A DNA stretch of 64,000 nucleotides, taken from contig JACKCD010000023.1 of the NCBI GenBank assembly GCA_020634215.1, positions 1-64,000 on the forward strand, written 5' to 3'. The notes beneath the pieces are model-generated. The model was not told the DNA's origin, did not search any database, and worked only from the letters and a program-made list of their open reading frames with translations. This document shows, piece after piece, positions 8,945 to 16,513 of this stretch. The stretch comes from Ardenticatenaceae bacterium. Its GTDB lineage: Bacteria; Chloroflexota; Anaerolineae; Promineifilales; Promineifilaceae. The translations under genes and the position numbers were made by a program. Within the stretch, counting starts at the first letter, position 1. Each line of letters begins with the position of its first letter.

Positions 8945-8963
8945 TTACTGATTACCGTTTACC
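8897..8963. repeat. tandem-armed inverted repeat B1
   Basis: Arms of GTAATCAGT/GTAATCGG units on the left and ACTGATTAC/ACCGATTAC-type units on the right around TAGTA. The right arm encodes the last residues (NGNQ) and the TAA stop of the glycosyltransferase at 8945-9907. Confidence 0.88.
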
Positions 8964-9907
8964 GAATCAATTCCCCACGTTTTATCCACTAAATAGAGCG
9001 GCCGTCCCTTCACCTCGTCGTAGATTCGCCCCAAATACTCCCCGATAATGCCCAGGCTGATAAGCTGCACCCCGCCGAGGAACAGCACTGACACCAGTGT
9101 CGTTGCCTGCCCTTCCAGCCACGGTGTTGCCAAAAACAGCCGCACGATGATGACGACAATGATTGCCAACGCGCTGAGGGCGGCGCAGACAAAGCCAAAA
9201 AAGGTTGCCAGTTGCAGCGGAAAGTAGGAGAAGCTGGTGATAGCATCAATGGCAAAGGGCAACATTTTGCGGATGCTGTTGAACTTAGCTTCCCCTGCAT
9301 ATCGTGCCTGCCGCTGAAACTCGACCCCTGTTTGTTTGAAGCCGACCCAGGGAACCATGCCGCGCAAAAAGCGGTTGCGTTCTGGCATTCGGCGAATGGC
9401 ATCCACCACGCGCCTATCCATCAGCCGGAAGTCGCCAGTATCGAGCGGAATGTTGATGTTGGTGATGCGGTAGATGAGCCGGTAAAACAGCTTGGCCGTA
9501 AATAGTTTGAACCACGTTTCCCCCTCGCGGCTTTGGCGTATCCCATAAACCACGTCGTTGCCCTCGCGCCACTTGGCAATCATTTCGGGGTAAACCTCTG
9601 GCGGGTCTTGCAGGTCGGCATCGGTCAGGATGATGGCCTCCCCTTGGGCATGGTCTAGCCCAGCGGTGACGGCGACCTGAAAGCCAAAGTTGCGCGAAAA
9701 GCTGATGCCTTTGACGCGGCTGTCTTTTTTGTGCAGTTGGGCAATGACCTCGGCCGAACGGTCGCGGCTGCCGTCGTTGACCAGCAGCAGCTCCCAACTG
9801 TCTGGCTGTCGCTCCATCACTTCGGCTACGCGGCGATGGAGTTCGCCCAGCACTTCTTCTTCGTTATAGACGGGGGCAATGATGGAAATGGTTGGTTTCA
9901 TAGACAT
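8945..9907 (-). CDS. GT2 glycosyltransferase, DPM1/GtrB type with two C-terminal membrane segments
   Basis: 320 residues. GT-A domain at 1-230: ISIIAPVYNEEEVL start, LLVNDGSRDRS nucleotide-sugar motif and the ILTDADLQDPPE metal site (DAD). Two membrane segments at about 232-262 and 270-300 end in GVQLISLGIIGEYLGRIYDEVKGRP, the signature of bactoprenyl-phosphate glucosyl/mannosyltransferases. These enzymes move a sugar from UDP- or GDP-sugar to polyprenyl phosphate on the cytoplasmic face for later use in the envelope. It lies 41 nt downstream of thrC on the same strand. The final residues NGNQ and the stop come from repeat B1. Confidence 0.93.
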   Translation of the reverse strand: MSMKPTISIIAPVYNEEEVLGELHRRVAEVMERQPDSWELLLVNDGSRDRSAEVIAQLHKKDSRVKGISFSRNFGFQVAVTAGLDHAQGEAIILTDADLQDPPEVYPEMIAKWREGNDVVYGIRQSREGETWFKLFTAKLFYRLIYRITNINIPLDTGDFRLMDRRVVDAIRRMPERNRFLRGMVPWVGFKQTGVEFQRQARYAGEAKFNSIRKMLPFAIDAITSFSYFPLQLATFFGFVCAALSALAIIVVIIVRLFLATPWLEGQATTLVSVLFLGGVQLISLGIIGEYLGRIYDEVKGRPLYLVDKTWGIDSVNGNQ

Positions 9908-9948
9908 TGGAAACGATAGTGGGTGAAAACTAGTTCACCTACTATCGG

Positions 9949-11229
9949 CTACAAATTTAACGCTTGCTCGACGGCGGCAAGGGTGGGTTTGATGGTGGTG
10001 GCTTGGGAAACGGCCGTTATTGCCGCCGCCACATCCTTCAGCCCACTGCCCGTAATCAACAGCGCTACCCGGTCACTGGGGCCAACCTGGCCGTCTGCTG
10101 CCGCTTGTAGCAGCCCTGCATACGCCGCCGCCGCCGCTGGCTCGGCAAACACCCCTGAATGTTGCGCCAACTTCGGGATGGCCGCCAAAATTGCCGCATC
10201 CGACACCTGCACAAACGCCCCATCCGTTTCCCGAATGGCTCGCATCGCCTTAATGCGGTCGCGGGGCAGCCCAGCACTAATACTATCGGCTCTTGTGTTA
10301 GCGGCAATAGGCGCTTTGGTTACAACGTCCTCATCGTTGCGCCACGCCTCATACAAATACGACGAGCCAGCCGCCTGCACCCCCATCAGCTTGGGCATTT
10401 GTGGCAGCAGCCCCAGCCCCACCAGATCGCGCAGCCCTTTATACACGCCGCCGATGATGCAGCCATCACCGACGGAGACAAAGATGTGGGTGGGGAAGTT
10501 GGAGATTGGAGATTGGAGATTGGAGATTGGAGACATCTCCAGCCCCAACTGTTGGTATAGTTCAAATGTGACTGTCTTTTTGCCTTCCGACATATACGGA
10601 TTGTAGCCGGTGTTGCGGCAGTACCAGCCAAAGGCGTGGGTGGCTTTGAGACACAGTTCAAAAGCGTCGTCGTAGCTGCCTTCCACCAGCAGCACGGTGG
10701 CTCCATAGGTCAGCAGTTGGGCGATTTTGGCCTGCGGGGCGGAGGCGGGAACAAAGATGACGGTTTTTTGCCCGGTGGCGGCGGCAATACCGGCCAGGGC
10801 GGCGGCGGCGTTGCCGGTGCTGGCGGTGGTGATGATCTCTGCGCCTCGTTCGGCCGCTTTCATCACGGCAATGGCGCTGGCGCGGTCTTTGAAGGAGGCG
10901 GTGGGGTTACGGCCGTCGTCTTTGACCCACACTTGGGCGACACCAGCCGTTGCCGCCAGCCGGGGTGCATCGTAAACAGGCGTTGCGCCAATGTGCAGGG
11001 GGGGGGCAGCGGTGGTTTCGGCAACGGGGAGCAACGGCCGATAAGCAAACATGCCCTGCCGCGCCCAGTCGGGTGGGTTGGCGGCCAGCTGGCTGCGTAT
11101 CTGCGCGTAGTCGTATTCAACGTCTAGCGTGCCGTCGTCGCCGTGGTCGGGGCAAACGTAGGTGACTTCATCAGGTTGATAGAGCTTGCCGCAAATGAGG
11201 CAGCGGAGGCCAAGAATGTGGTGCATCAT
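9949..11229 (-). CDS. thrC: threonine synthase with repeat-derived in-frame insertion
   Basis: 426 residues. An N-terminal Cys motif (C10, C13, C26) of the zinc-ribbon-like type is followed by a fold-type II PLP enzyme with the PLP Lys in NPTASFKDRASA (K114) and the phosphate-binding loop TTASTGNAAAALAG. It converts O-phosphohomoserine to threonine. Residues 233-244 (SPISNLQSPISN) are encoded by five GGAGATT units of repeat family A and sit in the loop before HIFVSVGDG, where relatives have only a few residues; the frame stays open, so the enzyme may remain active. Two motif copies lie at about 10008 and 10909. Confidence 0.94.
   Translation of the reverse strand: MMHHILGLRCLICGKLYQPDEVTYVCPDHGDDGTLDVEYDYAQIRSQLAANPPDWARQGMFAYRPLLPVAETTAAPPLHIGATPVYDAPRLAATAGVAQVWVKDDGRNPTASFKDRASAIAVMKAAERGAEIITTASTGNAAAALAGIAAATGQKTVIFVPASAPQAKIAQLLTYGATVLLVEGSYDDAFELCLKATHAFGWYCRNTGYNPYMSEGKKTVTFELYQQLGLEMSPISNLQSPISNFPTHIFVSVGDGCIIGGVYKGLRDLVGLGLLPQMPKLMGVQAAGSSYLYEAWRNDEDVVTKAPIAANTRADSISAGLPRDRIKAMRAIRETDGAFVQVSDAAILAAIPKLAQHSGVFAEPAAAAAYAGLLQAAADGQVGPSDRVALLITGSGLKDVAAAITAVSQATTIKPTLAAVEQALNL
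10499..10540. repeat. repeat A3 inside thrC
   Basis: Five head-to-tail GGAGATT-type units followed by a short ATCTCC complement, within the threonine synthase reading frame. Read on the minus strand it encodes SPISNLQSPISN. Confidence 0.9.
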
Positions 11230-11240
11230 AAATTCTCGTG

Positions 11241-11312
11241 GGGGATTGGAGGTTGGGGATTAGGAGACTAGGAGACTTTCAGTCTCGTAATCTCGCAATC
11301 TCCAATCTCCCA
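11241..11312. repeat. tandem-armed inverted repeat A4
   Basis: A degenerate family A element between thrC and the EEP gene. Left arm GGGGATTGGAGGTTGGGGATTA followed by GGAGACT units; right arm AGTCTC/AATCTC units ending AATCTCCAATCTCCCAAT. Confidence 0.8.
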
Positions 11313-11316
11313 ATTT

Positions 11317-12081
11317 TTATAATTGAATTGTTGCCAACACGCCCACATGGTCGGACGGGTAAAGGGTGTTGTCGTTGGGAGCGTGGCGGGTGCAAAATAG
11401 TTGGGCGTGGTGGATGGGGGGAACGGCCGTTGAGACAAAAATATAGTCTAGACAGCCAGCCCACCCGTCAGTTGACACCAGCGCCGTGGGATAGGTTGCT
11501 AAGGGTTCTCGCTCATACCGTTCGGCATAGGCGGAACGGTACGCCTGTTTCATGTATTGAATGGCTGGTTCAGTTGGCACGGCGTTGAAATCTCCGGCAA
11601 TGATTTGGCGCGGCACGCGGCGACGGCCGTTTAACCACGCCACCAACTTCATCGTTTGCTCCAACCGTGCTTGTTTGTCGGCCGGCACGTGGTGCAGATG
11701 GATCGCCACAAAATCCAGCGTCTGGCGCGTGGGCAGCTCCACGTTAAGCCGCAGTGCCACCCGCCCCCCATACCCCAACCCCACCGCGTCGCGGTAAATA
11801 ACGGGCAGCTTGGTCAGGACACCAATTCCCTCGTAATACCCCTTGATGAGGTGTTTTTTGGGCTGTTGATAGAGGTGGTAGGGGCTTTTGTCGGAGCCGC
11901 TGAGGCGCAGATTAAGCTGCTGCCGCAGCCACCGCCCCTGTCGCACAGGAAAACTGATCTCTTGCAGGCTAACCAGGTCAGGGACGGTTTCCAGCAGTTG
12001 TTCTACCAGCAGATGCCGTCGTTCTTGCCAGCGGTCTTGACGATTGCAGAGGTTGATGGTGGCGACGCGCAGAACAGGCAT
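11317..12081 (-). CDS. endonuclease/exonuclease/phosphatase (EEP) superfamily protein
   Basis: 254 residues with the EEP motif order: LRVATINLCN (metal-site Asn), LVSLQEISFP (catalytic Glu), DFVAIHLHH, IIAGDFNAVP (GDFN motif) and a C-terminal SDHVGVLATI (SDHxxV). This is a metal-dependent phosphodiesterase fold; members act on DNA, RNA, phospholipids or inositol phosphates, and the substrate is not evident. No signal peptide. It starts 2 nt after the GH63-like gene ends and is last of a three-gene operon (lipoprotein, GH63, EEP). Confidence 0.9.
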   Translation of the reverse strand: MPVLRVATINLCNRQDRWQERRHLLVEQLLETVPDLVSLQEISFPVRQGRWLRQQLNLRLSGSDKSPYHLYQQPKKHLIKGYYEGIGVLTKLPVIYRDAVGLGYGGRVALRLNVELPTRQTLDFVAIHLHHVPADKQARLEQTMKLVAWLNGRRRVPRQIIAGDFNAVPTEPAIQYMKQAYRSAYAERYEREPLATYPTALVSTDGWAGCLDYIFVSTAVPPIHHAQLFCTRHAPNDNTLYPSDHVGVLATIQL

Positions 12082-12083
12082 GG

Positions 12084-13586
12084 TTAAGTGAGGTCAATCT
12101 CCGTGGTGCCAATGGGGATGGGGGCTTTAATGGTTTGTGACCCATCTACAATGGTTAGGGTGAAGGAGGCGTTGGTTTGGATGGTGATTTTGTTGGCATT
12201 GCCGATAAAGTCGGCCACGCCGTCGCTGCCCAGCGGGTAGTTCCGCACGCCGTAGGGCTGCGCGGTGGCGAGGTAGCGGTTCCAGCGCACTTGGCGCAGC
12301 GGCCAGTCGGTGCTGAGGCCGATGACATCTTCAAGCAGCATGGCAATGGCACTGAGGCCGGTCCAGCCAACAAAATCGGGGTGGGCATCTTCGCCGGGGT
12401 TGGCCGATTCGGGGGCGTAGTTGTCCCACAGGGTGTCGGTGCGCTGGTACACTTGCCAAACGTTTTCCAAATGGTTGAGGGCGATTTCGTGGGCAAGGAG
12501 GTGCTGGCCGTGTTTGTGCAGCCCTTTTAGCACCATGTAGTTGGTGGAGGGCCAAACGCCGCCGCGCCACTGGTTGCCGGTGAGGGCGTTGTAGCCTTCG
12601 CTGTCGGCGGCCTGGCTGGGGATGCGGTGGGGGAGGTTGAATGCCCACGGGTCGCGCAGGTGCTGGATGAAGGCTTCGCGCCGGCCGTTGGGCATAACAT
12701 CGGGGTCGAGCAGGCCCCAGTAGGCTCCAATGCTTTTGACGCGGGAAAAACGGCCGTTTTTGTCCACATCCTGATAAAACTGGTCGGCCTCATTCCACAT
12801 GGTCTGGTTAATCTGCTGTGTCAACGTGGCCCGCTCGTCGGCTAATTCTGGCACCAGTTTAAGCTGCTCCAAGGCGACTGCCATTTGGCGCAAAATGTAG
12901 CAGTTGAGCGATGCTTGGAAGGAGGCATCTACCCAGGCCCAGTGACGGTGGTGCTGGCTGCTGTCTGGCACGCGGGGCTGGTTGTTCATGCCGCTGCTAA
13001 AGCCGGTGGCCCAATACAGCCCCGATTGCCAGGTGCGGTTTTTGCGGTACCAGCGATGGAGGGCCATGAGGGGGGGAAAAACGGCCGTTAATCGCGTTGT
13101 GTCTCCCGTAATACGGAAGTTGCACCACTCTGCCCAGGCCAAAATGTTGGGGCCAGTGCTGTTTGGGTCAAAGGGAAAATAGAGGTCGCTGCCGGTTTCA
13201 CTATCAACTTCGCGGCTAATAAAGCCGTCGTCGTGTTGTTTGGCATACAGGTTGTCGAGCGTCCCCATAAAATTGAAGGCGCGGCGCCCGTAAACCCCAA
13301 ACAGCATCATAAAGGCGTTGTCCCACATAAAGGTGTGGTTGTTGAGAGCAGAACCGAGATAGTTACTGACAAAGCCAGAACGGGGCTGGGGACGATGCAG
13401 GTTAAGCCACGCCAGCTCCCAGCCGCGCCAATACATTTCTGCCCATTCGGGGGTATCTGGCAGCACGGGTTCCGGCAGCAGCGGCCTGGCATCCAGATAG
13501 CTCAGGATGGGCTGGTGGCTGTAGCTTTGCCCCCGAAATGGGTTTTGCGCTACAAGAGGGTCGGGTTGGCGCGGGAATGGAGGCAT
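12084..13586 (-). CDS. GH63/trehalase-like (alpha/alpha)6-barrel glycoside hydrolase
   Basis: 500 residues from the ATG at 13586 (MPPFPRQPDPL). A longer frame to 13856 overlaps the upstream lipoprotein gene and adds sequence with no family features. Visible family features: NHTFMWDNAFMMLFG, DDGFISREVDSETG, and GNQWRGGVWPSTNYMVLKGL near the C-terminus, typical of GH63 enzymes including mannosyl/glucosylglycerate hydrolases. No signal peptide, so it is probably cytoplasmic and acts on an alpha-glucoside or compatible solute; the exact substrate is unknown. Four nt after the lipoprotein gene and 2 nt before the EEP gene, so one operon. Confidence 0.88.
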   Translation of the reverse strand: MPPFPRQPDPLVAQNPFRGQSYSHQPILSYLDARPLLPEPVLPDTPEWAEMYWRGWELAWLNLHRPQPRSGFVSNYLGSALNNHTFMWDNAFMMLFGVYGRRAFNFMGTLDNLYAKQHDDGFISREVDSETGSDLYFPFDPNSTGPNILAWAEWCNFRITGDTTRLTAVFPPLMALHRWYRKNRTWQSGLYWATGFSSGMNNQPRVPDSSQHHRHWAWVDASFQASLNCYILRQMAVALEQLKLVPELADERATLTQQINQTMWNEADQFYQDVDKNGRFSRVKSIGAYWGLLDPDVMPNGRREAFIQHLRDPWAFNLPHRIPSQAADSEGYNALTGNQWRGGVWPSTNYMVLKGLHKHGQHLLAHEIALNHLENVWQVYQRTDTLWDNYAPESANPGEDAHPDFVGWTGLSAIAMLLEDVIGLSTDWPLRQVRWNRYLATAQPYGVRNYPLGSDGVADFIGNANKITIQTNASFTLTIVDGSQTIKAPIPIGTTEIDLT

Positions 13587-13590
13587 GGCG

Positions 13591-14307
13591 TTAGGGCAAA
13601 ATAAAAAGTTCGGCGGTGCCGGCGAAGCGTACCCCTTCTTCACCAACGGAGAGGGCGCGAAGGTTGTAGGCGACGATGAAGTTGTCGCGCAGGTAGCCCT
13701 GCCAGATGAGTGAATCCCCTGCGGCAATGTAGGGATAGTTGGTGAGGCCGCTGAATTCAGCTTGTTGACCGCCAGACCCGTCGCGTAGGCCTTGATAAAC
13801 GGCCGTTGTTCCCGGAATGCCATACCCCACCGGCACATAGTAGCTGATAACCGCATTGTTAAAGGCCATTTGAGCCGTTAGGGGAGTGTTGTCGGTGCGT
13901 TCAACAGGCGTAGGGTTGAGAATGGTGAGTTTGACAGGGCCAGCCACGCGCATTTCGCCAAAAATAACGGTCGCCAGTCGCAAATTGTAGTTGGCAAAAA
14001 CGCCAGGGGCGAGGATGCCATCCCAAATAAAGGAGTCGCCCGTGCGTTTGACGGCCGGCAGGCCATCAATCACCACATCAAACGCATCACCATTTCGCCC
14101 CACATATTGCAGACGGGTCCCCGGCACCGAATCACCTGGCTGTAGCCCAACGGTGTAGGCTGGCACCGTGAATGTAATGCTGTCTCCCGGCGGTGTGGGC
14201 GTTGGCTCCACGGAACTTCCACCCCCGAATGACGGTAGTGAACAGGCTAGGTTTGCTAACAGCAACACCCCCGCGAATAGGTAGAATGACCAGGTCTCCC
14301 TTCTCAT
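13591..14307 (-). CDS. lipoprotein with a duplicated domain
   Basis: 238 residues. A hydrophobic signal and lipobox (LLLANLAC, Cys about 22) followed by a Ser/Thr/Pro linker predict export and lipidation. Two similar halves are visible: GDSFIWDGILAPGVFANYNLRL with VAGPVKLTIL, and GDSLIWQGYLRDNFIVAYNLRA with FAGTAELFIL. This suggests a tandem duplication of an about 85-residue beta-rich module. No family was recognised. It heads the operon with the GH63-like and EEP genes. Confidence 0.8.
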   Translation of the reverse strand: MRRETWSFYLFAGVLLLANLACSLPSFGGGSSVEPTPTPPGDSITFTVPAYTVGLQPGDSVPGTRLQYVGRNGDAFDVVIDGLPAVKRTGDSFIWDGILAPGVFANYNLRLATVIFGEMRVAGPVKLTILNPTPVERTDNTPLTAQMAFNNAVISYYVPVGYGIPGTTAVYQGLRDGSGGQQAEFSGLTNYPYIAAGDSLIWQGYLRDNFIVAYNLRALSVGEEGVRFAGTAELFILP

Positions 14308-14311
14308 GTTT

Positions 14312-14388
14312 CCAGTAATCGGTAATCAGTGACCAGTAATCAGTAATCAGTTGCTTGACTGGTTACTGATTACCGATTACTGATGACT
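14312..14388. repeat. tandem-armed inverted repeat B2
   Basis: Left arm built from CAGTAATCGGTAATCAGT-type units, right arm the complementary ACTGATTACCGATTACTGATG, with loop TGCTTG. It fills the gap between the DsbA-cyclophilin gene and the next operon. Confidence 0.88.
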
Positions 14389-14389
14389 A

Positions 14390-15727
14390 TTATTTCTCCA
14401 CTTCGATTGTAATCGTTTCAATCACGTCCCCAGGCGGTGCGTTAGGGTCGGTGCTGGGGTCGCGTGGCGTAATGGCTTGCACCACATCCATGCCTTCGCG
14501 CACGCGGCCAAAAATGGTGTAGCCGCCATCTAAAAAGGAAGCGTCACCCAGGGTAATATACCACTGACTGCCGTTGGTGTCGGGGCCAGAGTTTGCCATA
14601 GCCACCATGCCCGTCTCGCTGTGAGACAGGTCTGGGTCAATTTCGTTAGGGATGACATAGCCGGGGCCGCCGCGTCCTGTGCCGGTGGGGTCGCCGGTTT
14701 GCGCCACGAAGCCCGGCAGCACACGGTGGAAGGTGACACCATCAAACCACCCTTCTTGCGCTAAAAAGACAAAGCTGTTGACGGTTTGCGGGGCGGATTT
14801 GGGGTACAGCTCCATGACAAAGCTGTCGCCGGAGGCCATGGTGACGGTTGCCAGATAAATGGCCTCGGTGTCTATGGTCATTTCCGGCGGCGCATCATAT
14901 TGCATCTCGGCCAACTGCCGCACCTGAATTTCGGAGCCAATGAATTGATCCCAAATTTCGTATTCAAAGGGCAACTGCTGCCCCGCGAAAATTTGGCCGT
15001 CGAGGATGACGGCGGGCGTGCCGGGCAAACCCAGTGCCACAGCTTCTTGCTCAGAGGCACTTACAGTGTCGGCGTAGGTGCCGTTGGCAAGCTCGTCGGC
15101 AAAGGTGGTGGTGTCGAGATCAAGTTCGCCCGCGAGTTCAACAAAGAAGGCTTGGGCGGCACTGTCATCTAGCCCACCCCAATCGCCTTGGGTTTCAAAT
15201 AGCCGGTCGTGATAGGGCCAGAATGCGCCCTGGGCACCGGCTGCTTCGGCTGCCTCGGCTGCTTTTTGGGCGTTGGCATGGATGCTGTTAAGGGGGAAAT
15301 GCCGGAAGGCAAATTGAATATGGTCACCGTAAGCGTCTACCAGACGCTCAAAGACGGGAAAAATCCCGCCGCAGCCCGGTCATTGGAAGTCACCATATTC
15401 GATGATGGTGATGAGTGGCTCGGTGGTGCCTTGTGACCAGTCGCTGTCGCGAACGGTGCTGGCATTGGCGAGCAGTTCTTCAAAAGGCTGGGTGGCGGCA
15501 TCAACGGCCGTTTCTTCTTCCACCACCACCTCTTCTTCCACCGCTTCCTCAGTAGGCGCGTCGGTTGGTGCCGGGGTGTTGGTTGGCGCGGCGGCTGGGG
15601 CAGCGGTTGGTTCGGCTGCTTGGTCGGTGGTAACGGTCGCTTCTTCCGAAACCGCTATCTCTTCCGGCGCACTACCGCCACATGCCACTAACAGCATGAT
15701 TAACAGAATAAGCAAAGTTTTCTTCAT
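14390..15727 (-). CDS. DsbA-thioredoxin/cyclophilin fusion lipoprotein, probable selenoprotein (Sec116 encoded by TGA)
   Basis: 445 residues if the TGA at 15382-15380 is read as selenocysteine. Start: ATG 15727 preceded by GTGGAG; signal and lipobox LLIMLLVAC. After an acidic PT linker comes a DsbA-type thioredoxin domain: ITIIEYGDFQ, then U116-P-G-C, then FAFRHFPLN and AAEAAGAQGAFWPYHDRLF, and the cis-Pro loop GLPGTPAVIL. Relatives have DFQCPxC, so the TGA replaces the first redox Cys. Residues about 280-445 are a cyclophilin with FHRVLPGFVAQTGDPTGTG. The frame is open on both sides of the TGA. A 9-bp stem with a GGU loop lies at 15350-15330, 38 nt past the TGA. Predicted role: extracytoplasmic disulfide exchange plus prolyl isomerisation. 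A point-mutated Cys codon remains possible. Confidence 0.8.
15330..15350 (-). promoter_or_regulatory. candidate bacterial SECIS hairpin
   Basis: On the mRNA strand a 9-bp perfect stem (TGAGCGTCT and AGACGCTTA, with one G-U pair) closes a 3-nt GGU loop. The loop begins with G as in bacterial SECIS elements and lies 38 nt after the TGA, just beyond the usual 16-37 nt range. A second hairpin nearer the TGA (GGCGGG/CCCGTC with AUUUUU loop) fits less well. Confidence 0.5.
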
Positions 15728-15874
15728 CAAATGCTCCACGATGTAAAATTTTAATCTTGCGGCATTCTACCACGTTCGCGGCAAAAGCTGAACAAATGAC
15801 TGCGGGAACCAAAAAGGATTATGAATCGTTTAATAGATGATGACAAAAAACGGTAGAATGAGCGTCGTCATTTG

Positions 15875-15926
15875 GGTTGCTGGTTGCTAGGGGCTGGTGC
15901 ATAACAACCAGCAACCAGCAACCAAC
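15875..15926. repeat. tandem-armed inverted repeat, family H
   Basis: GTTGCTGGTTGCT on the left and AACCAGCAACCAGCAACC on the right, in the leader of the 15947 lipoprotein gene, ending about 5 nt before its ribosome-binding site. It could fold in the mRNA leader. Confidence 0.8.
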
Positions 15927-15946
15927 GGTTTAAGGAGTATTGAACT

Positions 15947-16444
15947 GTGCAAAAATTTGTAATGATTTTGTTTGTTTTCCTGGCTGCGTGTAGTGCCCAG
16001 GTGCCTGTAGAAGAACCGGCAGTAACGAGCCAGCCGGCCGATGGGAACCCCGAACCATTAAAGGCGGTTGTGCCAGAAACGGCCGTTCCTGCTGATGATG
16101 CCTACCCCGTCCAGCCGATTACCGACCCGCTGCCGGGCGATTATCCGCCAGCGTCAGAAGCGGCTTTGCCGGGGTCATACCCTTCGGTAGATGAAGCTGG
16201 GTTTGTGTGGATTATTCGCCCGGAAGGGGTGCAGTGTGAAACGAGTGATGCGCCGACAGGGGAAAAAGGGCTGCAAAATGCGGTGGAGCGATTAGCAGCA
16301 GCCGGGATTAATGCCCAAGATTGGGGACTGACGGAAATGATGGTAACGGCCGTTTGTGGTGCTCCCACTAGCACCCATTACCTTGTCCAAATTCCCGCCA
16401 CCGAACTAGACAAAGCCATTGCTTTGGGGTGGATGGCTCAATAA
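15947..16444 (+). CDS. small lipoprotein of unknown function
   Basis: 165 residues starting at GTG with TAAGGAG 9 nt upstream. Signal sequence and lipobox VFLAAC (Cys about 15), then a Pro/Ala/Glu-rich linker to about residue 85, then a compact domain (FVWIIRPEGVQC...LVQIPATELDKAIALGW) with two Cys (QCETS and AVCGA) that could form a disulfide outside the cell. No family recognised. It ends at a strong bidirectional terminator shared with pnp. Confidence 0.8.
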   Translation: MQKFVMILFVFLAACSAQVPVEEPAVTSQPADGNPEPLKAVVPETAVPADDAYPVQPITDPLPGDYPPASEAALPGSYPSVDEAGFVWIIRPEGVQCETSDAPTGEKGLQNAVERLAAAGINAQDWGLTEMMVTAVCGAPTSTHYLVQIPATELDKAIALGWMAQ

Positions 16445-16465
16445 CTCGGTTCAAGGCAACCATAA

Positions 16466-16498
16466 AAAAAGCCCCGGTTGATACAGCCGGGGCTTTTT
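16466..16498. terminator. bidirectional intrinsic terminator
   Basis: AAAAAGCCCCGG, 9-nt loop, CCGGGGCTTTTT. The A-tract and T-tract make it usable from both sides, by the lipoprotein gene on the plus strand and pnp on the minus strand. Confidence 0.92.
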
Positions 16499-16513
16499 AT
16501 TTTCGCTTACCGT

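Noticed and set aside
13587..13856. 90-residue N-terminal extension of the GH63-like protein
   Set aside because: Overlaps the upstream lipoprotein gene in another frame; ATG 13586 gives a 4-nt operon gap.
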